Assembly (NCBI GenBank): GCA_022560025.1
Contig: JAFISE010000205.1
Span: forward strand, 1 to 49,684
Reading direction: 5' to 3'
Length of the DNA stretch: 49,684 nucleotides
From: Stagonosporopsis chrysanthemi
Taxonomy: Eukaryota > Ascomycota > Dothideomycetes > Pleosporales > Didymellaceae
The notes below the pieces were generated by a model. It saw only the letters and a list, made by a program, of their open reading frames with translations. It made no database searches and was not told where the DNA came from. This document shows positions 1 to 11,269 of this stretch, piece by piece; position 1 is the stretch's first letter; each line of letters begins with the position of its first letter. Made by a program: the position numbers and the translations under genes.

Positions 1-110
1 CCAAACATCCCCCACGCCCCGGCTCCTCAAACCCCAAACAACCAAACACCTTCCCCCCCCCCCCTTTGAGCCCCCCCCCCCCCCCAACCCCCCCCCCCCC
101 CCCCCCAAGG
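1..110. repeat. C-homopolymer contig end
   Basis: The first 110 bases are almost only C and A, with three long C runs broken by short spacers. No telomere repeat (TTAGGG or its complement) is visible. The reading frame of the neighbouring dehydrogenase fragment dissolves into Gly/Trp codons here, which suggests low-quality or collapsed assembly sequence rather than real coding DNA. Confidence 0.8.
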
Positions 111-335
111 AGCGATATGCGCAACGCAAGAGCTGACGTTCAATATCTTCGCATTGGGCGCCAGAAGAGGTGCAATCGCTTGCACGACGTTGAACGAGCC
201 GACCAAGTTCGCCTCAATACTGGCGCTGAGATCGGTCCCGTCGTAGGACAGGAGACGAGCAGGCGGCTTCAGCATCGCCGCATTGCTGACAAGGACGTCT
301 ATCTTCCCGCCAGCCTTGCTGCTGGTTGGGATTGA
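111..335 (-). pseudogene. Short-chain dehydrogenase/reductase fragment, cut by the contig end
   Basis: Read on the minus strand, this stretch encodes a piece of the Rossmann core of an SDR: GGKIDVLVSNAAML (the NNAG-like strand-4 motif), then an ANLVGSFNVVQAIAPLL helix and an AKILNVSS strand ending in the usual catalytic-Ser region. The order and spacing match classical SDRs. The C-terminal part with the YxxxK motif would lie left of position 110, where the sequence becomes homopolymer, so it is missing. I could not place an exon with the N-terminal TGxxxGxG cofactor motif between 336 and 760; a splice acceptor near 318 is possible. It could be a genuine gene cut by the contig edge or a decayed copy. 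Substrate is unknown. Confidence 0.6.
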
Positions 336-762
336 CGCGCATGTACAAAGGTAAGCAGGTCCAAATCAACCACCATGAAGGCTTTCATCGGAGTCAGCTT
401 AAGATTGACTGGAGTAGCCAAGCAAGTTGGCATGGATCCTCCAAATGTAGTCAAAGTAAAATCTCACGGCAGCCAGATAACACTGCTCTCCACATGTGAC
501 TTTACTGGCTCGCCCGGCTCCTCACATCAACGTCCGACTTCCTCCTCTCGATTCAAAGAGTATTCTTCCCCGTACCGTGTGCAGGTGTTTAATCGTTTTT
601 TTTTGATGTGATCACGCTTTGTGGAGAATAAATGGGTGTTATGGAGGGGTAATGGAGAGGTAGTTGTTGAAGCCAATGCCACTTAGGCTATGCATGATGC
701 TACAAACGCCGGTGCAATGCAGAAAACACTGAATACTATCCCCAGATGAGTCTTTTGACTAC
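336..762. other. Intergenic, nothing recognised
   Basis: About 430 bases between the SDR fragment and the SET-domain gene. Only short chance frames are present. It may contain the missing 5' part of the SDR gene, but no glycine-rich cofactor motif could be assigned with confidence. Confidence 0.5.
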
Positions 763-2154
763 TTAGTGTGCCTTACCGCATCCACATCCACCCTTCTTGA
801 GACCGACCCTCTTGTTCCAGCTCCATGTCATCGATGGATCATTCGCCATAATCCTCATCTCCTTGACGTCGCGATCGTTAAACCCCTTGTCTAGGATGTT
901 GAACTCAGCACTCAGTCTCGCATACTTGATAGCCATAAACCTGTTTCCAAAGCTGCTATATGCCTCCGCAGCATGCTTGTACGCCGTGGCCTGGTACGCC
1001 CATAGTCGTTCCTGGTCATACATGCTCACAACGGCTTCAGCCATCTCTGGCGTGGCAGACGATTCCGGAGTCCAGTCATTGAGTTTCCCAACTAGCTCAG
1101 CGATCTGGTGAAGTCTTGTATCCGACTCCGCCGTGAGCGATGGATGCGCAGTACAAGCTGAGCAGCTGCACTTGAACCCCCAGTTCGCCTCGAGCCGCCT
1201 CATGCGGTGCGCACGGTCTCTCTCGCTGTCAATGTATGAGATGGTGATTTCCTCGCCCGGCTGGATCGTGCGCATGGCGTGCACGTAATGCGTCATCGAC
1301 TCTTCGTCCCAAAAGTAGGCGGCGTTTGGGCGGCAGTCGTGGTTCAGCATAGCGATTTCGGGGAATAGAGCGGCTTGCGAGATGTCGTCAACTACCACTT
1401 CGAAGTTATTGGTGTTGATTCGATCGTCGACAGGGTCGCCTTTGAAGTGGTCGAGGAGACCCCAGAAAAGCTTTTGCGATGCCTCGGGCAGGCTCTCCAC
1501 GCCGCGGTAGAGCAGTTCGAGGCGCTCAGATTCATCCAGCTTGTATGCGTCCGGATCGGTCACCAGCAGTGGGGTGGAGGCAAAGATTTGGTCCCCGCGA
1601 AATAGTGTCTTATTCGCGATTAAACCTCGCCCTTTGCCTGGGAACTCGTGCTGCTCGAAAGGAGGGTTGGCGTGTTGGTTTGATCGATATAGAGACCTGG
1701 GGTTCTTGAAAGCCTGTTTCTGTAGCATGCCATATGCTAATGGCTCTGTTGTTACTATGAAGATGCCGCGGCCGTTGGCGAAGCTTTGATCGCTGAACAA
1801 ACAGTAGGCCTCGCTAATGTTATCATTGGAAAAGCATTCAGGCCAGAACGTCCACGGGAAATTCGGCTGTTGCGAGGCTGTGAGTCGTGCCTCGGCGAGC
1901 GTAGTCGTGATGTTGGACTTGAAAGTAGCGTCTGATGGTGCTGTGATAGCAAGGTGACATTCGCCATCGCGCAGTATGAAGTCCGACGGGCATGCGTCTT
2001 GTAACAAAGCGTGTTGTGGAATTTGATTGAGTTTGTCATGATTGAGCGCGAGGGTCGCGCTGAAAAGGCCGAAGCTAACTGCGCCTTTCATGTTGAAAGC
2101 TAATACGACAATACTGTAGGCAATGAGAATGTAAAGAGGTGTGAAAGAGGTCAT
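763..2154 (-). CDS. SET-domain protein (SMYD-like) with N-terminal membrane segment
   Basis: Intronless, 463 residues. The first ~38 residues are hydrophobic and look like a signal peptide or membrane anchor, followed by a Cys-containing region with potential N-glycosylation sites. A SET domain spans about residues 173-310: GKGRGLIA at the start, the pseudoknot motif NHDCRPNAAYFW (271-282), and the GEEITISYID strand (300-309). A CxCxxC cluster (C329, C331, C334) follows, as in the post-SET of SMYD-type proteins, and the tail ends in GCGCG. No MYND finger is visible. SET proteins usually methylate lysines using S-adenosylmethionine, but this group of fungal two-part proteins with a secretory leader has no established substrate, and the leader argues against a nuclear histone role. 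Family call is firm; function is open. Confidence 0.85.
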   Translation of the reverse strand: MTSFTPLYILIAYSIVVLAFNMKGAVSFGLFSATLALNHDKLNQIPQHALLQDACPSDFILRDGECHLAITAPSDATFKSNITTTLAEARLTASQQPNFPWTFWPECFSNDNISEAYCLFSDQSFANGRGIFIVTTEPLAYGMLQKQAFKNPRSLYRSNQHANPPFEQHEFPGKGRGLIANKTLFRGDQIFASTPLLVTDPDAYKLDESERLELLYRGVESLPEASQKLFWGLLDHFKGDPVDDRINTNNFEVVVDDISQAALFPEIAMLNHDCRPNAAYFWDEESMTHYVHAMRTIQPGEEITISYIDSERDRAHRMRRLEANWGFKCSCSACTAHPSLTAESDTRLHQIAELVGKLNDWTPESSATPEMAEAVVSMYDQERLWAYQATAYKHAAEAYSSFGNRFMAIKYARLSAEFNILDKGFNDRDVKEMRIMANDPSMTWSWNKRVGLKKGGCGCGKAH

Positions 2155-2695
2155 GTCTGCTGTAGAGAATCAAAGACTGGAAGTCATTAAGAAGTCAAAC
2201 AGCGCAGACGATGGTTGAACCTTGAGATGCGGATGTGAAACGCGAGATTCTCGGAAGCGAGGGGTGAAACGTATCTGCGCGGGAAATCGTCTCTTGACTC
2301 TAGAAAAGGACGGAAAACCTGGAGCTTACATTAGAAACATGCCTGATGTGTGTATCAGGCCACAACAAGTTCCCTCGTCACGAATTAGCTCTCGGGAGAC
2401 GCGTAGTTATCATACAGCTTTGGCCGATACGAGGCGCCCTGTAACGTGAGGATTGAAGCAGCTCATGCTGTTCGGTAGACAATCGAAGCACGTAGGACGC
2501 TTTAGTGTGAACAGATATGTCTACGGTGATAAAATACACCTCAACAGTTGCTGCAACGGGAAACAGCGCCATTGCTGGTGTGGCTGATGTGAGGTGCAGA
2601 GAGTGTGATGATCGAATCTGAAACCAGAACAGTGCCCCTCTCGGCTGCCGAAGCCGGACCCCGACAACCCCATGCCGCCATAACAAGTCCACCAC
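2155..2695. other. Intergenic between SET gene and MITE-like element
   Basis: About 540 bases containing the promoter of the minus-strand SET-domain gene. No convincing coding sequence on either strand; the open frames present have no recognisable motif. Confidence 0.5.
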
Positions 2696-2939
2696 TACGA
2701 AGAAGCTCGTTTCTTTTGGCTCATCAGATTGACATGCCGCCCTTACTGAATTCTCTGTGCATGCTACAATTCCTGCAGGACACACTTGAGATTTAGCATT
2801 AGTAGCGTAGAGAAAACAGAGCAGTAAACACTACATGTCTGCCCAAGAAGATTTAAAGAACGTTCTGTGGGGGCTGTAGCCAACTTAGGAATCTAAGGTC
2901 CCCACCAAGGATCGCTCAAAACAAACGAGCTTCTTCGTA
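2696..2939. mobile_element. MITE-like element, copy 1 (TIRs, TA flanks)
   Basis: A 240 bp non-coding element (2698-2937) with terminal inverted repeats. The left end begins CGAAGAAGCTCGTTT, and the right end read on the minus strand begins with the same 15 bases. The match continues with 22 of the first 24 positions identical. A TA dinucleotide lies immediately outside both ends (2696-2697 and 2938-2939), the target-site duplication typical of Tc1/mariner elements. The inside is non-coding. A second, more decayed copy lies about 3.19 kb downstream in the same orientation (5882-6127). No transposase is present in the window, so any mobility would have depended on an enzyme elsewhere. Confidence 0.75.
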
Positions 2940-3049
2940 AGATCAGCATTCGTTTATGTTTGGTTTCGATGGATGTTTGTTGATGGAGAATACTGAATTA
3001 TGAGATTGACAATTAAGGTTGCTAACCAGAAGGTAACTACAGTCGCACC

Positions 3050-4861
3050 TCAGCTGACAACGGCCGAGTATGGCCCCTTGTAATTATAGACATTGTTGCA
3101 CTTGCTTGAAGCATCGCTTGCGGAGATGGAACCTTGAGCAGCATTGCAATTGCCGCTAGAAGGTGAATTGCTGGCACTGCAAAGCCCTTGAGATGCCGAT
3201 GAGAGGGACTGCTGACTTTGTAGGACGTCGGGTGCTTCGATGATCGTCGCTGCCATCCCACCGACAAGGTGTAGGTCAATGTGGCAATGGAAGAACCACA
3301 CGCCCGGGTTATTAGCCTGGAAACGAAGGACGACGTAGCCATTGGCTGGGACAAAAACGCCATCACGCTTCGCAGGGACGGACGGCAGCGAACCCTCATT
3401 ACCGTTCCATGATCCTGTTCCTCGAGCAACGATCTGGAATACGTGACCGTGCAGGTGCATGGGATGAGGATAAGGGTGAGAATTTTGAAGATGAATCTGG
3501 ACAACCTGACCGGACTTGACAACCCATGGGTTGACGCCAGGGCCGTAAGTCGCTGGGTCCAACGCTGCACTGCCGCTCGTTAAAGCGGTAAATAGTGAAG
3601 GTACTTTCGCCGGCGTCCAAGGCTGGGGTCCGAGACCAGTGCGCGTTCCGATGCCGGAGAAGAAGGTCTGATTTGTCGCGAGCTCAATCTTGTTATCAAC
3701 AGGCGAGAGAAGTTTCTGTCCGTCCACAGGCTTCGTGTTGAAGTCATCGAACGTAGCAGATGGAACCCAGTCAATAGAAAGGAGATTCGTGACGATACTG
3801 AGCAAGGATCCGAGAAGGCTCTGCACAATGTTGCCGATAATGGTAATCTGGCTAGCCGGTGGGATGTCTTTGGTGAACATGTCGGTCGTGAGCTTGACAA
3901 TGAAGTTTGCGTTCGCGTTGAGACCCAACAGAGATGACTTCCCTTCCACGATGACTCCATAACTCTGTCCCGCACAGATAAGGATGGTATCTGCCTGTGT
4001 GGATTGGACTTGCACGCCGTCTGTCTCGACAACATTGAGTTTGTAGCCTTCAATGTGGAATTGACCGCATGCCAAAGCACCAACGTTGACGATTCTGAGC
4101 AAGTATCGCTTCCCGGCAGCAATCTGAATGTTCTGCGCTTGCCTCTTGTCGTCCCACAAGATTGCATCTGGTGAAGGCAGATCACCGTTCGTGTTGCTTG
4201 GGCTCATATAGTCGTTGATGAGATCGGGCATTTGCTTGTGGTACCTGTTCTTCTGATGAGCTAAAGCTTGCTGGTAATAGTACGCACACATACCAGTCAG
4301 ACATGGTATAGGTCATCTGTGAATCAATATTCAGAGAGGATTCCCAGGTCTTGTCGTGGATAACCATCTTGCCACGAAGACCATCAGGATACTGTCCCTT
4401 GTGATGGGAATGATACCAGTGTGTACCTGCAGGGTTAGCGATGAAGGTGTATGTATATGAGCCGCCGGGCTGAATGGCGCATTGTGTGAGGGATGTTGGC
4501 CCATCAGATTGAGCGGTTCCTTGCTGCCACATGCCATGGAAATGAAGCGAAGTAGCTTGGTTGCCCAGTGAGTTTTTGGCATTTACGACAACTGTGTCGC
4601 CTACATCGGCCTCGATCATGGGAACACTGATAGATATCAGTGCCTGCATTGAAGCTATGGTGGATGAAACTTACGGCCATTGGCCATTGATACCAATTAC
4701 CTGTCTGGAGTACCCATCTGGTGCTGCCTGTGTTGATCAGCGATGTCCTATACAGCCGTGATTTGATGTAGACTTACGGTGACCCACCCGATATCAAAGT
4801 TGTAAGTCACTGTCTTTGCAGACGCAAAGCCTGCCAAAAATATGACTAAAAGACCGTACAT
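3050..4861 (-). CDS. Secreted Fet3-like multicopper oxidase (laccase/ferroxidase family)
   Basis: Four exons: 4861-4778, 4727-4675, 4626-4294 and 4244-3050 (introns of 50, 48 and 49 bases), giving 554 residues. The start gives a clean signal peptide (about 15 residues). All four copper-binding segments are visible: HFHG (H74, H76), HSH (118-120), HPMHLHGH (417-424) and HCHIDLH (476-482). The residue ten after the type-1 copper Cys477 is Met487; established work links axial Met to lower redox potential than Leu or Phe. The middle domain (LLRIVNVG, FHIEGYKLNVVETDG) resembles yeast Fet3 more than typical laccases. Fet3 is membrane-anchored and works with an Ftr1 permease. This protein ends in a Ser/Cys-rich tail without a membrane segment, and no permease gene is nearby, so it is probably free in the wall or medium. 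Substrate (Fe2+ or phenols) cannot be decided from sequence. Confidence 0.9.
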
Positions 4862-5881
4862 TCTGCTTTACGACTTCTGAAGTGTATTGGCCCCAAACGA
4901 AGAGAGGCCTCTATATATATATATATATATATCCTAGTACCAATCTGTATGACCCAGAGTCGCGCAGCTGCCGGTGTGCCGAATGTCTCATCAGGATACT
5001 ATGACTACATTCAGCAGACAAGCTCTCAAAATACGGGATTCCATTGCTTGTCTGCTGTCGATCTCTGACAAACTGCGTCTTCCCGCGAAAACTGTAGGTG
5101 AGGCTAGCTACAAGAGGCGTGGTTCCTGAGCCTCAATTCGACCTGCATGTAGTGGTGTGCATTTGGTGCCGAACATTATGGACCCGGAGATGTTTTGTTG
5201 GCGCAGAATATGCAGGCGATATTAACACCCAGACGGACTACATTGATCGACATCCGAACGACAAGGAACCGAACAGTGGCTTACAGCTGACGGAGTTTTC
5301 GGCGAACAGAATGCCGTGTAGAATTTCCGAAGCTTGCGTGGCCCGGGCTGCTCCAATCTAAATTCATCAACAACACCCGATGTTGAGCATTCGGAACATT
5401 GCGATATCTCTCCCAAGTCACAATGCAGGGTGGCAGGGTAGGACGTCGAAGCTGCACGGGTGTGCCTGGGAAGAAGGCGCTAGGTTGCGTGGGGTAAGGG
5501 GAAAGCGGATATGCAGATCATCGCCACCTGTGGCTGCCAACCCAGACCTAATTTCAACAAATCGATACCGGACGTGTTGTGGAGAGCCGAAACGTCGTCG
5601 GCGGCGCAACACAGCTGAACAGCTCCTGCCTGAACACATGGCGATGGATCAAATTGCCTCGGTGAACTCTGCGGTAATGACTTTTCCGCGCTCGCCTTCT
5701 GGGTCGCCTCCCTTTCACCCGGAAACAAAGTGTGCTGGCTGATAGCGCGACTGATCCGTCATCGCCATATGGATTGGTACAACCAACACTCTGATAACTC
5801 TTTCACTTCAATTGACAACTCTTGTCTGGGCCTTTCGTAGGCGTCGGCTGTCCTTTACTTCACCTAGACTGGTATTATCGA
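4862..5881. other. Multicopper oxidase promoter region and gene-free DNA
   Basis: About 1 kb upstream of the multicopper oxidase. It starts with a (TA)n tract at 4912-4932, about 50 bases before the start codon. The rest has only short frames without recognisable motifs. Confidence 0.5.
4912..4932. repeat. (TA)n microsatellite upstream of the oxidase start
   Basis: About ten TA units lie 51-71 bases upstream of the multicopper oxidase ATG. The position is compatible with a TATA-like core promoter element, but this is inference only. Confidence 0.8.
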
Positions 5882-6127
5882 GCCGAAGTTCGCCACGCAT
5901 CATATGGAGCGCCGCAATGTCGAGTCGCGACCCCTTACACTCGAGGGCCTATCGCTGGTCGCTGCAGAACACAATCAAGTTCTGTCTTTAGCAGCGTAAA
6001 GTTTACGGAGCAGTGAACACTACATCGCTGGGCAAACACGTTCAACGAATCAGCTGTGGGTGTTGTAGCCAACGTAGGGGTCTATTGTTCCAAGAACGAT
6101 CGCTCAAAAGAAATGAGCTTCTTCGTA
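5882..6127. mobile_element. MITE-like element, decayed copy 2
   Basis: This matches copy 1 colinearly at an almost constant offset of 3188-3189 bases. Shared words include CTGCAG (2773/5962), AACACTACAT (2827/6016), TGTAGCCAAC (2875/6064), GATCGCTCAAAA (2910/6098) and GAGCTTCTTCGTA (2927/6115). The right terminal repeat is intact (on the minus strand CGAAGAAGCTC) and is followed by TA at 6126-6127. The left terminal repeat is degraded, so the left boundary is approximate. Weak similarity runs about 30 bases further right in both copies. Confidence 0.65.
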
Positions 6128-7554
6128 TGCGCGGACAGCTATGTTGCGAGTTCGATGAGCCGAGAGGATACACTGCGAGACGCAATGAACGTACTGTGCT
6201 GAGCGTGCACATTAAAGCTGCGCCGCAAGCGAGAACGCAACCTAACCGCCAACCCGAATGACGGTCTCCGATCGAAAAGGACGCGAATGCCAGGACCCGA
6301 CGAGATCACTCATCTCCCCTCGCATGGACTGGTGCAATTAGCAGTCTTGCCGAGCAGAACAAAAACGGGCAAGCAAGACATCACCGACTTGAAAGGACGG
6401 CAATGCGCTGTCCAGCGGCCTTGCGGCAAGGCTGTTTGACGGCGCGTGTAGCAAGTGTAGGTGCACAAGTACGCGCGAAGTACAGGGGCTCGAAAAGCCG
6501 CATATTAGTTCAAACAAGGGGAGACCAGAGTCCGACTCCGACCTACTCTGAAGGCAACGAAAACGGGAATCAACGAAGATGATGACAGAGCTCGAAAGAC
6601 TGTTTGAACTGGGGGTTTCAGGAGATGCGACAAGACATCGCTCTCCAAAAAGACATCGGATATTCCACCTATGTCTCTTAGGCATGGTGCAGATTGACAG
6701 GTGCAGCGTGGGACCTCGAAACACATGGACAACGTGCATAGATTTGTCCTGTTTGGTACTTTGAAGCTGTCATCTCACCAATTTTCCGAATTTACCGACT
6801 CCGACCGTTTAGGCGAGCAGGGCAGTGCATTCAGCCTCAGGCCACGTCAGGATAAGCACAACAAAGCCACGCCTGAGCCTTTCAGACACACGAGTCTTAC
6901 TTTGATGCGACTGGCCCGTTTGGATACAGAGTGTGTGCTTGCGTACCTTATTGGCCTGCAGCAGACGTTCCGGTGAAGCCAAGCCCACGTTGTCCGACTG
7001 TAACGACCTCGCCGGTCAAAGTCCGTTCAAGTCGAAACATTCCATTCAACATTGGCGCTCGCTGTTTGATCGATGCTGACAACCGATGTCTCTGAGGCTT
7101 GCTACGCCGCTCCACCATGACGCAGATCGTCTGAGTGCGAATAGACCAATGAATTGAAGTTCTCGACGCCACAACGGCCTTTCGCAGCAAGCACCAAACC
7201 TATCCAGGCTCAAAATGCGACAGTCGGAGAATGAGCTGCTCCGACCCCCGCCAAGATATCCGACTCGAAGTGCGTACGCGCGAAACTTGTCGCATTTTGG
7301 CCTCCTTTGGGAAAGAACAGGTACTGTTCGTAAGCCTGTACGATGTCCCCACAATCTGGGCAAAGGCATCTTTACCAGGTGCTAGGGCTGCACTTGCCAA
7401 ACACATCGCTACATATAAGGTATCAATACTTCCTCGTCAGTGCTACTTCACCATTAGCCAAAGAACACTCGAGATCTTAGACGAGCCTCTACAGCACTAT
7501 CTCCACTTGATCTATACATCACTCATCTATCGACCGGTCTAGATCATCATCATC
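6128..7554. other. Gene-free stretch upstream of the RTA1 gene
   Basis: About 1.4 kb. Frames on both strands are short, overlap each other and show no recognisable domain. The last few hundred bases should contain the promoter and 5' leader of the RTA1-family gene. Confidence 0.5.
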
Positions 7555-8576
7555 ATGACCGTCCCACCTCCCAACCCAGAGGGCTGTACAGAAATCGGTG
7601 GTTTTGTCGAATACAAGGGCAGGCAAATTCAGTGCACTATTGAGGGCACTCTCTACGGCTATTACCCCTCGCTTGGCGCGAACATCTTCTTCGCTGCCTT
7701 TTTCGGAATCTGTTTGATCGTCCAAATCGTCCAGGGCGTCCGCTACAAGACATGGACGTACATGATCGCACTCAGTCTTGGATGCATTGGTGAGGCCGTT
7801 GGTTATGCTGGCAGAATCATCATGTAAGCCGCCTCTACCCATCACTCCTAATCTGGCAGCAACAATGGCTGACTGTGCGACGCAGGTACTACGACCCCTT
7901 TCAGGATGCCGGCTTCATGAGTCAGATCTGCTGCCTAATTATCAGTCCCGCATTCATCGCTGCTGGCATCTACGTTACGCTCAAGCACCTCGTCATCAAC
8001 TTCGGAGAGTCCTGGTCGAGGCTGCGCCCGGCATGGTACACATATATCTTCATCTGCGGCGATCTGATCTCGCTCGTGCTCCAGGGTGCTGGAGGTGGTC
8101 TGGCCTCCGCCGGTGACCCCGGTTCCTCGACACAGGATCTCGGCACCAACCTCATGATCGCGGGTGTCATCTTCCAGGTCGTCATCCTCGTCTTCTTTGG
8201 CTACTTCCTTGCCGAGTACGCTATCCGTACCCGTCGCCGCCGCAACCAGCTCTCGCCTGAGTCGATGCAGCTATTCAACTCGAGGCCTTTCCGCTGCTTC
8301 ATGGCCGCTGTCGGTATTGCGTACATGGGCATCTTCATTCGATGCGTCTACCGTATTCCTGAGCTTACTGGCGGTTGGAGGAGCGAGCTGATGCGCAACG
8401 AGATCGAGTTCATCATTCTCGAAGGTGCGATGATTGTCATTAGTGTCGGTGTGCTTACCATCTTTCACCCCGGATACTGCTTCCCTGCACTCGGCAACAC
8501 GATCGGTCAGAATAAGGTACCTCGTGGCAAGAGCATGGATGACGGCTCTGATATGGAAATGGTTGGCGGTCGTTGA
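7555..8576 (+). CDS. RTA1-like seven-transmembrane protein
   Basis: Two exons, 7555-7823 and 7886-8576, with a 62-base intron that splits a Met codon; product 319 residues. Seven hydrophobic helices are visible. Family features include GYYPSLGANI before helix 1, EAVGYAGRI at the end of helix 2/3, the QDLGTNLMIAGVIFQ segment and FIRCVYRIPEL before helix 6. The C-terminus is short, charged and cytosolic. The RTA1 family includes yeast Rsb1 (release of sphingoid bases) and Rta1 (7-aminocholesterol resistance); it is usually described as lipid-translocating or stress-responsive, but biochemical roles of most members are unproven. The family assignment is strong. The specific lipid or drug substrate cannot be told. 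Confidence 0.92.
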
Positions 8577-11269
8577 TTCGTCAGGTCCTTTTAGAAAGCA
8601 TTCGGCGAGGTTTCTTTTGTATGCGGGCGTTGTCTGTTCTGTAGATTAGCGCTGGGATGATAGAAGGCAACCGTACACATGGTGAATTGGATGGCTTTGT
8701 ATCAGGAATACTTTGGCTGAATATTTAAAAGATCACGTTCAGGTGATTGATTTCTTCATACTGGAGCCTTCACCGGGATCTTTGCCTCACCTTTCCACTT
8801 TCAGTGCCTCTCATGAAAGTTCCCGTTGATGCTCGCCGCCATCGCATCCTGGCAGCTAATCCACACTGCACCAAGGCTCTTTCTGCGGTTTGTGTAAGAT
8901 CTCGCTGTCATCGGAGCATGCTATCTTGGCTCCTTGACTCTGGGTCCTTCATTTCATGTTTTCTGGAAAGGATGTGTGGTCATTTCAACGCCAACGAAAC
9001 ACAAAATCTGCACGATGGCCGGGACGCATTTGCGCAACACGTACAAAAGCACGCGCTACTCAAAATCGCCCTCAGAACGTCCCCCACGTTGACCTGTAGT
9101 ACCAACCTTCGCGTCCTATGGGCACCGTTCCGAATGTCGAGCGCCACTGCGGGATGACTACAGGCAGGGTGGTTTAACGATTGCATGTGGGTTCACTGCA
9201 GCTGGACGCGTCTACCGGCTCCCCCTCCACACTTCACGCCACGCCCTTGTTCCTGGGCACGAGTGCCATTTCCGCTTGCCTCGAGAACGATGCATTCTGT
9301 TGACTGACCATGACCACTTTTTTCCTCGTCACTGTCTCAAAGACATTGATGGTAGTGGTGTCGAATCGTTGGTGTTTCGCTGGACTTTGCAACTGGTTGC
9401 GGCTTGAGCCGAGCAGATTCTGCAAGCCGGCAAAGCATTCTTTCGTAATCCGCCGCCGGCTGCTCTGCGACTCAGGCTGACGAAAGCCTGTGCTCACGAC
9501 TTGCACATACTGTGTTCCAACAGAGCATTTGTTGCCTGTAAATTGGGAGGGCCAGGCACGTCCTGAGACACGCCGGTTCCACAGCCACCTGGGTAGGGTC
9601 CGACTGGAGCTCTTCATCTAGCAATGTCCGGAACCCTCAACACCACTTTCTCGCCTTCCGTTACCAAATGGGTAAATACCATATGGCGCTGTCAAGTGCC
9701 TTCCGTAAGTGAGGATGATCTGATGGGCTTGCGTCTTGTTTTGAACCGCTAAACCATTGATTGCACCAGTGCAGATACCGGCAGCAAAAAGACGGCGTTC
9801 TCCCTCACATCGATTGTACGATCGAATCTTGGGATACTTCTGCTAGAAATACCATGATACACGCAGATGCAGAACATCACACATGCTCAGAAACGACCTC
9901 CGCGTAGCTCGACGGCAGGTCAAAGTAATCGACTTGAAATCCTTTGGTGATGTAGCTGATTTTAGCCCGGGTAAGGGCTTTTGTGGTCCTCTTGGAATCG
10001 GACTAATACACTTTCCTCTCGCAACAGTAGTCGACACAACAAGGTACGTAGGCACTTGTCGTAAATGAATTTCAAATGACGAGTGCCAGCCGTCCCGTTG
10101 ACTGTGCGCGAATGTAATCCTATACTTGCTGATGGTGTTGCCAGTAATTTGGTGCGTGAAGATGCATCGCCAACCTCGCACTCGACCCGTCTGTACAACT
10201 TGAGACGCCATACAAAATCTCTATACAGTTGAAATGCAACCACTGTCAGTATATCGAAGGACAAGTTAGTCTCCCGGCCTGGCCAAGCCCCTTGCCACAG
10301 CGATGAATGAACTGAGGAGCTCCGATCGGAATGACGTCAGAACCAATTGCAATATTAATATGGGTCTAGATCCGACATCTCCAAAGTACGCTCGTTCTCT
10401 TGAAACCGGGCGAGTGCGCTCAAGAAAGACGTGGACATTTTCCTTTCTTAATTGTGCCCGCTTGCCCCACTTTACTTATTGTATCGAGAATCGAGCATGG
10501 CGATTGCCAGCGACCGGGTCCTGAGGGTTGCCCCGGATCATCGAGCAAGAAAGGTCCTTGAGAAAGAGAGGCCATCGAGAAAGAGCTTTGAAGATGAGGG
10601 CCTGATGGCCGAACGTTTGTCGCCCGCACCAGATCGGTGGATCCAAGCGGTGCAAATTCCCAGAGCATATGCCACATCACACCCTGGCGGCTACGCGCGT
10701 TTACGCCGGAGGCCCTGCACAATGCTAAGGTTGATGATGGCGGAAGCACGGAGACGGCTGTCGTGGAATAACTTAAATTTCGTTGGTGTTGCAGTCAGCG
10801 ACTGTGCTGTTTGGGGGAGACGATCCATCCTGCCCTTGGCTTTGTGGGGGTTTTCTCGCAGGTTCTAGCTTCTGACCAGTTTCCGACTGTCTCCCCTTTA
10901 TGTTGACAGGTGAGTACACAAACCTTACTTGTATTCTAGGTAAACACGGTATTGAAAGCTACGACACCCTCCTATTGGCTAGGCGAACATCTCCGGCAAG
11001 CCAGCTTCGTCGGTTTTTCTTACCGAGCAATCTTTCAAAAATCTCTACCGAGATCTTGCGTTTACATCGGTTGAGGATCTCATAGGTTGCGACTTTGACG
11101 ATATCGCAACCCTCATGTGTGCGTGAGATGGGTCCAGCATTCTACTGACACTACACGCCCCGAGGCTCGAACCGCCCAGATTGCGTTCATTTCCATGTCA
11201 GCCCATGACGACTCTATCGCCGATCCACTTAAGCGGGGTTAATTGCCCTCTAAGTACACAACAAAATCG
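8577..11269. other. 2.7 kb gene-free stretch
   Basis: This is the longest gap in the window. Open frames are present on both strands but have no recognisable domains, no consistent splice patterns and no homology I recognise. I saw no inverted repeats like those of the MITE-like element. The 3' end of the RTA1 transcript and the promoter of the Zn2Cys6 gene lie at its two edges. Confidence 0.5.
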
